64,000 nt of DNA from Parvicella sp964387945 (GTDB lineage Bacteria > Bacteroidota > Bacteroidia > Flavobacteriales_D > Parvicellaceae), in contig CAYLYX010000015.1 of assembly GCA_964387945.1 (NCBI GenBank), positions 1 to 64,000 on the forward strand. Reading direction: 5' to 3'. Positions 1-8,701 of this stretch are shown here, piece after piece. The translations under genes and the position numbers were made by a program. A model generated the notes under the pieces. That model had not been told where the DNA came from. It ran no database searches and was given only the letters and a program-made list of their open reading frames with translations. Positions within the stretch are counted from its first letter, which is position 1; each line of letters starts with the position of its first letter.

Positions 1-76
1 TCATCCAATCATCATGCCTGAATCTGTCAAGAATCATAATGAAACGATTATTGTTGGCTTAAAAAGAGTTATGTAG
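1..76 (+). CDS. possible 3' end of an upstream gene (partial)
   Basis: The frame beginning at base 2 is open from the window edge to a TAG at 74-76 and would give 24 C-terminal residues. It ends 26 bp before the stop of the convergent diheme gene. It is too short to identify, and a frame this short can be open by chance, so it is only a candidate. Confidence 0.3.
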   Translation, partial: HPIIMPESVKNHNETIIVGLKRVM

Positions 77-102
77 GAAAAACCGTACATCTTTCGGTTC
101 AC

Positions 103-1038
103 TTAATCGAATGAATCTGTAAATTTGTTATACTTTATGTCTTTTTTTTCTGGAACAAGTTCTTTGGGCAAAATAGTATGTTCATTAAGCGGAGTGAATC
201 CATTCAAAATTACCCATCTTTGTTCGGGGAGAAGAATAGCAGTTGAATCATGATACTGATGAGTTTCTCCTTCTTGTTGGTATGTTGCGGGAAGTGGTTG
301 TTTAATTGAAATTCTACCCAAGTCATTGAGTGCGGTATCCAAAGGAAGACCATTCCATACAAACTCATTGGTGGTAAAAAGCGGCTCTTGATGACAAGAA
401 GCACAGTTTTGCTTAAAAAGTTCGTATCCTTTTGCTTCTTGTTCGGTAAATTCAGCTGTTCCGTTCAACACCTGATCATATTTAGCGTTCTTACTTTCTA
501 TCGTAGCCATGAAGGCGCCAATCGCTTTTGCCATGTGTTCTCCAGTGATTATGGAGTCGCCATACACTTCCATAAAAAGCTTCCGATACGCGGGAATCTG
601 ATTCAGTTTATAGACTACGTGTTCGATGGTTTCACCCATCTCGTCTGCTTCGCTAATCGGAGCTAGGGGTTGAGCGTTGAGGTTATGAATCCTTCCATCC
701 CACATGAATTGACTTTGGTAGGCGAGGTTCATCAACGAAGGCGAGTTTCGATCACCCACCAAATCAAAAACACCGTGACTTAATTTGTGATCTACATGAG
801 TAAAAGCTGTGTATTGCGAATGACACGAAGCGCAAGAGATGGTGCTATCTACCGAGAGCACTGGATCGTAAAACAAGACTCTCCCAAGGTATATTTTTTT
901 AGGAGTAAGCGGGTTGACGATCGTGTCATATAAGTAAGGTGGCCAGGTGATTTCTTCTTTGACGACTGCATTGGGTGTAATTATTTGAACCGCAGATGCT
1001 GTAGTGATTAGGGCGAGTATAAAGAAAAGCGATTTCAA
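103..1038 (-). CDS. MauG/cytochrome c peroxidase-like diheme protein, atypical C-terminus
   Basis: This is a periplasmic diheme protein of the bacterial cytochrome c peroxidase/MauG family. An N-terminal signal sequence (about residues 1-16) precedes two CxxCH heme sites at Cys69-His73 and Cys212-His216. The family's inter-heme Trp region is present (FMWDGR, 111-116). It lies 1 bp downstream of an MbnP-like gene, the arrangement known for MbnH/MbnP metallo-mystery pairs, where the diheme enzyme oxidises a Trp of MbnP. After the DLGR motif near residue 242 the usual family C-terminus (a PTLRN block followed by PYMHDG) is absent, and about 65 unrelated residues follow. I found no missing motif in the other frames, so a rearranged or divergent end is likely. 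The fold is secure; activity is not. Confidence 0.82.
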   Translation of the reverse strand: MKSLFFILALITTASAVQIITPNAVVKEEITWPPYLYDTIVNPLTPKKIYLGRVLFYDPVLSVDSTISCASCHSQYTAFTHVDHKLSHGVFDLVGDRNSPSLMNLAYQSQFMWDGRIHNLNAQPLAPISEADEMGETIEHVVYKLNQIPAYRKLFMEVYGDSIITGEHMAKAIGAFMATIESKNAKYDQVLNGTAEFTEQEAKGYELFKQNCASCHQEPLFTTNEFVWNGLPLDTALNDLGRISIKQPLPATYQQEGETHQYHDSTAILLPEQRWVILNGFTPLNEHTILPKELVPEKKDIKYNKFTDSFD

Positions 1039-1039
1039 A

Positions 1040-1663
1040 TTACTTTAAGCTAAAGATGGAAGGAAGCAGATCGGCAATAAAATTAGCGCTTTTTCCGGGA
1101 GACATGATCGATTTAATGTTTTCATAATCTACCTCTTCGAGTAGTTGCTCTGGGTCAACCTGAATGTGAAAATGATATTCGTTTGTATGGCAAGATAGTT
1201 TTACCTTCCTACAAGCATTGTTGGGATACATAAAACCTCCAATGTGATAACTCAATTCTTGATCGGCAACCGTTGCTTCTAACTTAAAATTGATGTAACC
1301 ACTTTGCCAGGTCCAGTACATTCCCTTGGTGGGGTCGAGGTCTCCACCGTGCACTCCTTGCATGTTCTTTGCACTATCCACCCCAAGGTTAAACAGGATG
1401 ACATCAAATTCAATGTTTTCAGGGATTCGTAAAATGAGTTGTGTTGAGTTTTTTTCAGAATGATCGACTAGGTGATAGCTGTTTTTTTCGGAGTAAGCAA
1501 TAACCTCACCATTCAATAGTTCAATAGACGAAACGTAGTAGCGCAACTGATTTACTGTTAACTTTTCAAAGTCATTTTTAAGCTCAAAAGAGAGCGTAAC
1601 CTCCTTTTGTCCCCACGTAATAATGGAAGAAACCAAAAATAATATGTTCAGTAATAACTTCAT
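1040..1663 (-). CDS. MbnP-like copper-binding-type periplasmic protein
   Basis: This 207-residue exported protein has a signal peptide (cleavage near Gly18-Gln19). It carries the MbnP-family signature around residues 115-130, MYWTWQSGY then FKLE, with Trp117 and Trp119, plus the N-terminal LRYYVSSIEL block at 40-49. In studied MbnP proteins a conserved Trp is converted to kynurenine by the diheme partner MbnH and the protein binds copper. The gene overlaps the upstream Spy-like gene by 4 bp and lies 1 bp from the diheme gene, so they are probably co-translated. The family call is from motif memory; metal binding here is inferred. Confidence 0.75.
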   Translation of the reverse strand: MKLLLNILFLVSSIITWGQKEVTLSFELKNDFEKLTVNQLRYYVSSIELLNGEVIAYSEKNSYHLVDHSEKNSTQLILRIPENIEFDVILFNLGVDSAKNMQGVHGGDLDPTKGMYWTWQSGYINFKLEATVADQELSYHIGGFMYPNNACRKVKLSCHTNEYHFHIQVDPEQLLEEVDYENIKSIMSPGKSANFIADLLPSIFSLK

Positions 1664-2166
1664 GGTTTATGAGGTGGATGTCCGTTGGGGTGCAGTGGTT
1701 TTTTATGATGGGGAGGTCCAAATATTTTTGGAAACTCTTTAATAACCTCTTCAAATCCAGCTTGTTGATCAGGGTTGCATAGCGCTTTTACATCCAGTAA
1801 ATGCTGAACGTGAAGCAGCTCAATTTTCTTTTGCATGTTCGCGATTTGGCTAGCAACTTCTTCCGCCAACAGCTCAGTGTTTTCTTGAAGAATTGATGTG
1901 AACAATGACTTCTTTAGCAGATGAAGTTCCATGTCGATGGCTTTCACCTTAGATTTATGTTCTTCAATCAACTTGTCGTAGGCTTGAATTTGTTCCTCAG
2001 AAAAATTAAGCTTCTCTGCCACCACTTCTCTTGGAGGTTTATGATATGGTTGTTCAGGTGGTGCGGGCGGAGCAGGTTTTGAAAAGAGCAAAAAACCAAG
2101 TATTCCGTTACATACCACGAGCAGAACGATGATAAGGATATAGATGGTTGACTTATTCATCAGCAT
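1660..2166 (-). CDS. Spy/CpxP-like periplasmic metal-stress protein, His-rich tail
   Basis: A 168-residue protein with one N-terminal membrane anchor (about 7-29), a short proline-rich linker, a long helical hairpin region and a tail rich in His, Pro and Lys (last about 20 residues). This layout matches the Spy/CpxP/heavy-metal-resistance group, small periplasmic helical proteins that sense metal or misfolding. The His-rich tail suggests metal binding (inference). It overlaps the next gene by 4 bp and the previous one by 14 bp. A second in-frame ATG two codons in is an equally possible start. Confidence 0.62.
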   Translation of the reverse strand: MLMNKSTIYILIIVLLVVCNGILGFLLFSKPAPPAPPEQPYHKPPREVVAEKLNFSEEQIQAYDKLIEEHKSKVKAIDMELHLLKKSLFTSILQENTELLAEEVASQIANMQKKIELLHVQHLLDVKALCNPDQQAGFEEVIKEFPKIFGPPHHKKPLHPNGHPPHKP

Positions 2167-2434
2167 AAAGTTGATTAGATGAAGGCATCATGAGTTCATC
2201 ATATGATTCAGTTTCATACGAACCAACATCACTCGCTTGTCGCTGTCCAATAACATAAACATTAAAGGCTACGAGAATGACTGTTGCCATCGATGTTGTC
2301 CAAAGAAATCGTGGTGTAGCAACTTCCTTGAGGTTTTCAAATTGTTGCTTAGCCCTTGTCAAAAGATAGTCCGGAGCATCCACGGCATGAATCCGCTGCT
2401 TCGTTTTTTCTAATATGTTATCTATTTCTTGCAT
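2153..2434 (-). CDS. small single-pass membrane protein, possible anti-sigma factor
   Basis: A 93-residue protein with an N-terminal cytoplasmic helical part, one membrane segment near 43-62 and a short acidic tail outside. It directly follows the ECF sigma gene and precedes the Spy-like gene. That position and topology fit an anti-sigma factor, but it lacks the ZAS motif (HxxxCxxC), so the role is inferred from context only. No family was recognised. Confidence 0.55.
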   Translation of the reverse strand: MQEIDNILEKTKQRIHAVDAPDYLLTRAKQQFENLKEVATPRFLWTTSMATVILVAFNVYVIGQRQASDVGSYETESYDELMMPSSNQLYADE

Positions 2435-2464
2435 AGTTCTATAGTTTTAGACGATGTTTTGTCT

Positions 2465-2986
2465 TTATTCCTTCGCTTGATCAATAATTTTTTTCAGGTT
2501 TCCTTTCGCTCGTTGCACCAATGACTCCACCGCTTTCGCGGAAACCTCCATGATTTCGGCAATTTCTACTTGTGTTCTACCTTCTAGTTTGTGCAAGATG
2601 AGTGCCGTTTTTTGTTTGTCAGGTAGTTGGTTGATGCAATTCATAATGCGAGCTACTTCTTCTTTTGATTCCAATTTCACGCCCGGATGGTTGAAGTTGT
2701 CTTGCTGAAAAGTTGCCTCACGGCTGCCCGGTTGAAATAGGGAAGCAAAAAAGCCTTGGCGTTTCTTAGCTTTTTTCTTCTTAATGTAATCTAGTGATTT
2801 GTTAATGGTGACCTTATATACCCAAGTGGAGATTTGGGATTGACTTTTAAAATTCTCCAATCCACCAAAAATGGCTACGAAAACATCCTGCGTTACTTCT
2901 TCCGCATCTTCTCTGTTTTGAAGATACTTCAGGGCAAGGTTGAATACCAAGTTTTTGTGGTCCTGATATATTTGATCAAAATCCAA
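2465..2986 (-). CDS. ECF-type RNA polymerase sigma factor
   Basis: A 173-residue sigma-70 family protein of the extracytoplasmic function group. Region 2 (about 1-75) includes the NREDAEEVTQDVF core-binding stretch and STWVYKVTIN. A basic linker follows, then region 4 (about 113-165) with LPDKQKTALILH and a helix-turn-helix (EIAEIMEVSAKAVESLVQRA). It heads the operon with the small membrane protein, Spy-like, MbnP-like and diheme genes, which it probably controls together with its own promoter. It starts 12 bp after the ABC permease stop, so read-through from the transporter genes is also possible. Confidence 0.9.
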   Translation of the reverse strand: MDFDQIYQDHKNLVFNLALKYLQNREDAEEVTQDVFVAIFGGLENFKSQSQISTWVYKVTINKSLDYIKKKKAKKRQGFFASLFQPGSREATFQQDNFNHPGVKLESKEEVARIMNCINQLPDKQKTALILHKLEGRTQVEIAEIMEVSAKAVESLVQRAKGNLKKIIDQAKE

Positions 2987-2998
2987 GCAGGTCGACTC

Positions 2999-4456
2999 CT
3001 AATACTTGAGCCATTTAAAGAGTTCTTTGTACGTAATTTTCTTACCATACATCAAAATACCCGTTCGGTAAATTTTTCCAGCAACCCAGGTAGTTCCAAT
3101 AAAGGTAACGATCAGTAGCAACATGCTCACAATAAGCGATAATCCCATTCCGTCACCACCAAGAGCGCTGTACCGCACGAGCATCACCACCGGAGATGTA
3201 AAAGGAATTTGACTGCACCACTGCATCACCGTACTATTCGGATCTTGCATGCCCATGATCGAAATGATATAGGCAAAAATCAACGGCATGGTAACTGGCA
3301 GCATAAACTGTTGGGTGTCGGTCTCGCTATCTACGGCAGCACCAACCGCAGCCATCAATGATCCGTAAAGCAAATATCCTCCAATGAAGAAGAACAAGAA
3401 AATGAGAATGAGCGAAACCCATGGCACCTGCGTAAACAAAAAGTTGATAATTTCATTGTCCTGCATGGTCACGGCTTGCTCTGTACCCATAAATTGCTGG
3501 GCATCAGCCGTAGCCTGTACATTATTCACTTCACCGGCTAGTGTAGCCGCATCATAACCGTCAGGAATCATAAAGGGCATCACTACAGTAGCAAAAACAC
3601 CAATTAGGACGACCCACATGGCAAATTGAGTCAACCCTACCAACATGATCCCGATAACTTTACCCATCATGAGCTCAAAAGGTTTGACAGAAGAAACAAT
3701 GACTTCCACGATTCGACTCGTTTTCTCTTCAATCACTCCTTTCATTACTTGCACACCGTAAATAAAGATGAACATATAAATCATCAGCCCTAAGGCAAAG
3801 CCAATACCAGCTTTCAACTTAATGTTACTGTCTCCCTCGTCAATTTTTTTGACATCCACAAAGTCTAATCCGATCTTCGCCTTAATCGTGTTATAGGTGT
3901 TGTCGTCCAAACAAGCCGTGTCTGCCAATGAATGGAGCTTTGCCATCTCTACTGAATTGTTGAGTAGCTGTGCCATATGTGTCTGTACCTTTGAAGATGG
4001 AATCTCACGGTAAATCACTTTTATCGTATTAAATAGCTTTGATTTTCCTCCTTCATCTGATGCTGGGACATACAAAAGCATATCATATTTCTCCATGGTT
4101 TCGTCAGTCTCAAACTTAGTCAACACTTGGTCATAAGACTCTCCTTTTTCGATGTGATCGTATCGTGTAAACTTATATTTGTTATTCAATAGTTCCTCGG
4201 GATCATCAATTAACGATCCATGAAGGGGAGGGACTTCAGAATTTTCTGCTTGTTTTTGCAAGAGATGTAGGGTGGCAATAGTTGTATCGTCAACAACCAA
4301 AACCCTGATGTTTTTATCCTCTGGCATTCCCAGAATCATAGCACCAATCAGAAAACCTGCTGCCAAAATCGGAACGAGAATTGTCATGATAATAAACGAC
4401 TTTTTCTTAACACGTGTTCCGTATTCTCTTTTGATAATTAGTCCGATCTTACTCAT
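2999..4456 (-). CDS. ABC-2 type (NatB-like) transporter permease
   Basis: A 485-residue membrane subunit of an ABC exporter. One N-terminal membrane segment (about 20-42) is followed by a large extracytoplasmic domain (about 45-210) and then five or six membrane helices to the C-terminus, the NatB/ABC-2 layout. The motif VIEEKTSRIVEVIVSSVKP near 240-258 is characteristic of this family. It overlaps the ATPase gene by 8 bp, so the two form one transporter. The substrate is unknown; the family exports sodium, peptides or lipids. Confidence 0.88.
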   Translation of the reverse strand: MSKIGLIIKREYGTRVKKKSFIIMTILVPILAAGFLIGAMILGMPEDKNIRVLVVDDTTIATLHLLQKQAENSEVPPLHGSLIDDPEELLNNKYKFTRYDHIEKGESYDQVLTKFETDETMEKYDMLLYVPASDEGGKSKLFNTIKVIYREIPSSKVQTHMAQLLNNSVEMAKLHSLADTACLDDNTYNTIKAKIGLDFVDVKKIDEGDSNIKLKAGIGFALGLMIYMFIFIYGVQVMKGVIEEKTSRIVEVIVSSVKPFELMMGKVIGIMLVGLTQFAMWVVLIGVFATVVMPFMIPDGYDAATLAGEVNNVQATADAQQFMGTEQAVTMQDNEIINFLFTQVPWVSLILIFLFFFIGGYLLYGSLMAAVGAAVDSETDTQQFMLPVTMPLIFAYIISIMGMQDPNSTVMQWCSQIPFTSPVVMLVRYSALGGDGMGLSLIVSMLLLIVTFIGTTWVAGKIYRTGILMYGKKITYKELFKWLKY

Positions 4457-5438
4457 TGTTATTCAGGTTTTCATCGTTTAAACTCTGTTCAACTATTTCT
4501 TCTGAAACATTATCTTTCTGCGCTACTGCCTTGATGAAAATCTCATTCATCGTTGGAACGCGCTTGTTTACACTTACAATTTCTACATGCTCTAAAATTG
4601 ACTTGAGGTAATGGGTAAGTGTATTACCTTCCATTAGTTTAATGGTAGCCAAGAAGTGATGTTCTCCCAGTTGCTGACGGTCTATTAGCTCCCAGCCACC
4701 CCATACGGCATTGGCAAAAGAAACCACATTTCCTTTGAATTCAATAAGGTATTCCTCTTGGGTGAATTGCGCTTTGACAGCTGTTAGTTTGCCGTCAAGC
4801 ACTTTTTTTGATTTATTAATCAAGGTGATGTGATCACAGATTTCCTCTACTGAGCCCATATTGTGCGTAGATAAGATAATGGTAGCACCTTCATCTCTCA
4901 ACTTTAGAATCTCGTCTTTTACAAGGTTGGTATTAATGGGATCAAAACCACTAAATGGTTCATCCAGAATAAGCAATTGAGGCTTGTGCATAACGGTTGT
5001 GATGAACTGGATTTTTTGCGCCATCCCTTTAGACAGTTCTTCTACTTTCTTGTCCCACCACGCAGCGATGTCAAACTTTTTGAACCAAAAATTCAGCGCC
5101 TCTTTGGCTTCTTTCTTATCCATTCCCTTCAGCCGTGCCAAATACATTGCTTGTTCGCCTACTTTCATTTTTCGGTAAAGACCTCTTTCTTCGGGGAGGT
5201 AACCAATCTGTGAAATGTGCTCTCTGCGCAAGCGCTCGCCATTCAGGTATACGGCACCACTATCTGGAGCTGTAATCTGATTGATGATTCTGATTAAACT
5301 CGTTTTCCCAGCTCCGTTAGGTCCAAGCAGTCCGTAAACCGACTGCTTAGGAACTTCCATGCTTACATCGTCAAGAGCAGTATGCGCTGCATAACTCTTT
5401 ATAATGTTTTCTGCTTTGAAGATAATATCGCTTGACAT
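4449..5438 (-). CDS. ABC transporter ATP-binding protein (NatA-like)
   Basis: A 329-residue ATPase partner of the adjacent permease. It shows Walker A (GPNGAGKT, 39-46), a signature loop LSKGMAQKIQF, Walker B LLILDEPFSGFDP and the switch histidine in ILSTHNM. A C-terminal domain of about 100 residues (DUF4162-like) follows, as in NatA exporters. Translational overlap with the permease supports one complex at the cytoplasmic membrane. Confidence 0.92.
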   Translation of the reverse strand: MSSDIIFKAENIIKSYAAHTALDDVSMEVPKQSVYGLLGPNGAGKTSLIRIINQITAPDSGAVYLNGERLRREHISQIGYLPEERGLYRKMKVGEQAMYLARLKGMDKKEAKEALNFWFKKFDIAAWWDKKVEELSKGMAQKIQFITTVMHKPQLLILDEPFSGFDPINTNLVKDEILKLRDEGATIILSTHNMGSVEEICDHITLINKSKKVLDGKLTAVKAQFTQEEYLIEFKGNVVSFANAVWGGWELIDRQQLGEHHFLATIKLMEGNTLTHYLKSILEHVEIVSVNKRVPTMNEIFIKAVAQKDNVSEEIVEQSLNDENLNNNE

Positions 5439-5515
5439 AATTTTTCAAAATTGGTAAGATAAAAGTATTCAATTCAACTCAAGAAACGTAAGGTTGACCA
5501 TTAAACATCTCATGA

Positions 5516-7012
5516 TCAGTTATTCAAGCTCAGCGCTTCAATTTTCATGATTTCATTAACTTTTATAGGTTTAATTGTAGATGAAAAAATGAAGTGATCA
5601 GGAGGTGTGTGAAGAATGTCATATCCTAAGTCTATGTAAGATACTTGATCAACACCATTCACATCAACCTTGATGTAAACCCTTAGGGTAGTTTTTGATG
5701 GGTCAAAATTAAAACTCTCCTTGTCTATTTTTAGCATGAAAATCTTTACATTTTCATTACTCGTTTTAATAACTGCACCATTGTTTACTTTGATGCTATC
5801 AAACATTTTTTCAGAACACACAGTTTGATTCTGAAGGTCATTTTCTCTGGGAGAAAAATGCTCGAAATATCCCTCTTGTCCATAGAATAAGTTGAGCCAG
5901 TTTTGATCTGACTGTCTTTGAGGAAGTTCAACAGATAGGCTGTCACGAATAAAACCTGCCAATTTATAGGTAGCCATGAGAGAGCCATTATAGGTCATAT
6001 GCTGATTACCTCCATAAGTATTCTGAAAAGCAAAGGTACCAAAACCATCATAGCCTGGTGACTTTTGCATATTAATCCATTTATTCGGGTATTGATCGAG
6101 TAGTTTAGACAATTTCTCATCCCAACTTTCATAACTATCGATATGCTTTTCATACATTGGAAGCGTTAGGAAAATTAGTTCCACACCTTCTTCAGCACAA
6201 AGATTGACGATCTTTTCTACATATTTCTCAGCATAATCACTATAGGTATATTCTTTTCCCTTCACTGGAGCTCCAAGAGAATCATAGCGTGCTATAAGAC
6301 TGTCTGTTATTCCCGTTTGAAAACGAACATATCTACCCAAATAAAGTCCTGGTTTAGCGGGAGGGGGATCTTTGATTAGTTTTTTGTTGATAGAAAGTTG
6401 AGCGGTATCGTTAAATAGGAAGTCGTGATTCCTTATTGTGTTAGACCAAGCATAGACATAGTTCTTCGAACTGAAGAGAAATGGCGTAGAGAGAATTTTG
6501 GTCATGAAATCCTTACGAGCATAGAAACTTTTAAACTGATCCGAAAGCATTTGGGATTCAATTCCATATGGGTTAAAATCGTTGATTCCGTAAGTTTCAA
6601 TAACGACTAGTTTAGCTTGAGTCTTTTTTAACGCTTCTTTTAACGCATAATACGTATCTCCTATATGGGTTCCAGGTGAGGCCAAAATGAAAGCATTCGC
6701 ACCCAAAGTAACACTCAAGTTTTTCGGGTTAATACCGGTGTAAAGATGAGAATTGCCTAATAGAAGAATGTCAACATTATTGTCATCTGTGAAGCTATAA
6801 AATGAATCCCATTTTCGTTTTGTATGGTTATTGGTCTCGTTGGGATTAAAATATCCCTTTGAATCAATGTAAGCGATTAGTACCGTAAAAAAGCACAGCA
6901 CAATCAAGGATTTTATGGAGATAAGAACAACTGGTTTGTCCGAAAACCAAGTTTTTTTCCTCACCTTTTGCTGGGCTGGTTTTTCAGTATTTTTTTGTTT
7001 TTTTTTGGACAT
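5516..7012 (-). CDS. SGNH-like membrane-anchored protein, partner of MBOAT
   Basis: A 498-residue protein with a Lys-rich cytoplasmic N-terminus and one membrane anchor (about 28-50). An extracytoplasmic SGNH/AlgX-like domain follows, with a GNSH block at 86-89 in place of the usual GDS motif. It lies 15 bp downstream of an MBOAT gene. In alginate and related systems such pairs move acyl groups across the membrane (MBOAT) and onto a polymer (SGNH/AlgX-like). The acceptor here is unknown because no polysaccharide synthase is adjacent. Family assignment rests on the GNSH block, topology and pairing. Confidence 0.65.
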   Translation of the reverse strand: MSKKKQKNTEKPAQQKVRKKTWFSDKPVVLISIKSLIVLCFFTVLIAYIDSKGYFNPNETNNHTKRKWDSFYSFTDDNNVDILLLGNSHLYTGINPKNLSVTLGANAFILASPGTHIGDTYYALKEALKKTQAKLVVIETYGINDFNPYGIESQMLSDQFKSFYARKDFMTKILSTPFLFSSKNYVYAWSNTIRNHDFLFNDTAQLSINKKLIKDPPPAKPGLYLGRYVRFQTGITDSLIARYDSLGAPVKGKEYTYSDYAEKYVEKIVNLCAEEGVELIFLTLPMYEKHIDSYESWDEKLSKLLDQYPNKWINMQKSPGYDGFGTFAFQNTYGGNQHMTYNGSLMATYKLAGFIRDSLSVELPQRQSDQNWLNLFYGQEGYFEHFSPRENDLQNQTVCSEKMFDSIKVNNGAVIKTSNENVKIFMLKIDKESFNFDPSKTTLRVYIKVDVNGVDQVSYIDLGYDILHTPPDHFIFSSTIKPIKVNEIMKIEALSLNN

Positions 7013-7027
7013 AGTCGAAAAGTTGTC

Positions 7028-8464
7028 TTAGAACTGGAAGTAGATAAAATTGTTGTCATTTAGTCCTACACCGTAACTTCCGTAGAAAATTATCATAGCA
7101 ATAATCGATAGATACACAGCCCATCGAATTATAAAATTTCTAGCCGTAAACCAGGTGTACAAGTCTTTATATTTTTCTTGAATCAATTCTATAACTACCA
7201 ATGCTCCCAAAAGCTTTAGTACGAAATTAAACTCAAGAGAGTTCAACCCATTTTCATAGAGCATGTCTTGCCCAGTTCCTCCAAGGTTGCTAAACATGGC
7301 AATGGCATCATTAAAAGTTGGTGACCTAAAGAAAACTAATGAAAGAGTCCAGAGACTGGTAACAAATAGGCTGATGAAGAATTTTTGAACGAATGATCGA
7401 TCCTCTTTTTTTCGAAAAATCGAATCGAAGATTAGAAGAAAGGCTCCGTTTAAAGCTCCCCAAATGACAAAGTTCCACGAGGCTCCATGCCATAGACCAC
7501 TGAGGATAAATACAATCAAAATGTTTCTTATGTGCTTGCCATTTCCGTTTCTATTTCCCCCTAAAGGAATGTAGACATAGTCTCTGAACCATGAGCTCAA
7601 ACTGATATGCCATCTCTTCCAAAAGTCTGAAAACGAGGTAGACAGGTAGGGCCGTTTGAAATTAGTTGACAAGTCGAATCCAAACATTCTTGCAGCCCCA
7701 ATAGCAATGTCGGAGTAGGCAGAAAAATCCAAGTATAGTTGGAATGCAAAAAACAGAATAGCAAACAAGCTTGAAATTGGGTCGAGTTGTTCTAGATTTT
7801 CATATGAGCCATCAACATAAATGGCAAGTCTATCGGCAATGACAATTTTCTTTAAGAACCCCCAAGCCATCAAGAAAAGACCGCTTCTCAATTTTTCATA
7901 ATCAATCAAGCGTTGGGTATAGAATTGGGGAAGCAAATCTTTCGCTCGCTCAATCGGTCCGGCAACCAATTGCGGAAAGAAGGAAACAAAAGCGAAAAAA
8001 GCAAATACATTTTTTGTGGGTTCTAACCTTTTGTAATAAATGTCTAATGTATAGCTGAGCGTTTGGAAGGTGTAAAAACTAATTCCAACTGGCAAAATTA
8101 TGCTCATCCGTTGATAATCGAATTCACTTCCAAATAGCGAAAAGGCTTCCACAAAACTTTCAGCGAAGAAGTTGAAATATTTGAAAAATGCGAGAAAACC
8201 AATGTTTACAACAAGACTAAGAATCAACCAAAGCTTTCGTTTCTTTTTATCCTCTTCTTGATGTATTTTCAGCCCTGCTAAATAGTCAATCCCAGAACTG
8301 ATTGCGATAAGAGATAAAAATCTCCAATCCCACCATCCATAGAAAACGTAACTTATTGTGAGTAAGAAAATATTTCTAGCAAGGATGTTCTTCTTAAAAA
8401 ATATCCAATACAGGAAAAAGGCCAACAAAAAAAATAATCCGAAGTCTATTGAGTTAAAGATCAT
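7028..8464 (-). CDS. MBOAT-family O-acyltransferase (AlgI-like)
   Basis: A 478-residue polytopic membrane protein of the AlgI/DltB branch. It has the family blocks PQLVAGPIERA (164-174), FWKRWHISLSSWFRDYVYIP (281-300) and the catalytic-His region SGLWHGASWN (His326). It would pass acetyl or other acyl groups from the cytoplasm to an extracytoplasmic acceptor, acting with the SGNH-like protein encoded immediately downstream. Length and motif order are normal. Confidence 0.92.
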   Translation of the reverse strand: MIFNSIDFGLFFLLAFFLYWIFFKKNILARNIFLLTISYVFYGWWDWRFLSLIAISSGIDYLAGLKIHQEEDKKKRKLWLILSLVVNIGFLAFFKYFNFFAESFVEAFSLFGSEFDYQRMSIILPVGISFYTFQTLSYTLDIYYKRLEPTKNVFAFFAFVSFFPQLVAGPIERAKDLLPQFYTQRLIDYEKLRSGLFLMAWGFLKKIVIADRLAIYVDGSYENLEQLDPISSLFAILFFAFQLYLDFSAYSDIAIGAARMFGFDLSTNFKRPYLSTSFSDFWKRWHISLSSWFRDYVYIPLGGNRNGNGKHIRNILIVFILSGLWHGASWNFVIWGALNGAFLLIFDSIFRKKEDRSFVQKFFISLFVTSLWTLSLVFFRSPTFNDAIAMFSNLGGTGQDMLYENGLNSLEFNFVLKLLGALVVIELIQEKYKDLYTWFTARNFIIRWAVYLSIIAMIIFYGSYGVGLNDNNFIYFQF

Positions 8465-8526
8465 GTTTTATTTCTACTTTAGGATAAGTATTTAGCAGGG
8501 TAAAAGTATCTTTTTTCTAAGGTAGG

Positions 8527-8700
8527 TCATAACTTATCCTGTCTTTCTTTCATGCTGTTTCTAAAATAACTACTCTTTTTGGGAGTCTTTTTTCCCTTAC
8601 GAAGCAATCCACTCAATTTCCACAAAACCATACCGGCAATCAATACAAAAATTGCTGTGAGCGCCAGTTCCATTGTTTCTTGTGAGCTAATGTTTTCCAT
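8527..8700 (-). CDS. 57-residue single-pass membrane protein
   Basis: A short frame read directly from the DNA. ATG at 8700-8698 lies 1 bp after the kynureninase stop, suggesting translational coupling, and it ends with TGA at 8529-8527. It encodes one hydrophobic helix (about 12-34, including AIFVLIAGMVLW) followed by a strongly basic tail (KGKKTPKK). No family was recognised. The tight spacing, hydropathy and positive-inside tail argue that it is real. Confidence 0.6.
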   Translation of the reverse strand: MENISSQETMELALTAIFVLIAGMVLWKLSGLLRKGKKTPKKSSYFRNSMKERQDKL

Positions 8701-8701
8701 T

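Noticed and set aside
210..404. 64-codon minus-strand frame containing FSPNKDG, like a T9SS sorting motif
   Set aside because: It overlaps the diheme gene in another frame, stops right after the motif, and lacks the rest of the sorting domain. It does not repair the missing cytochrome C-terminus.
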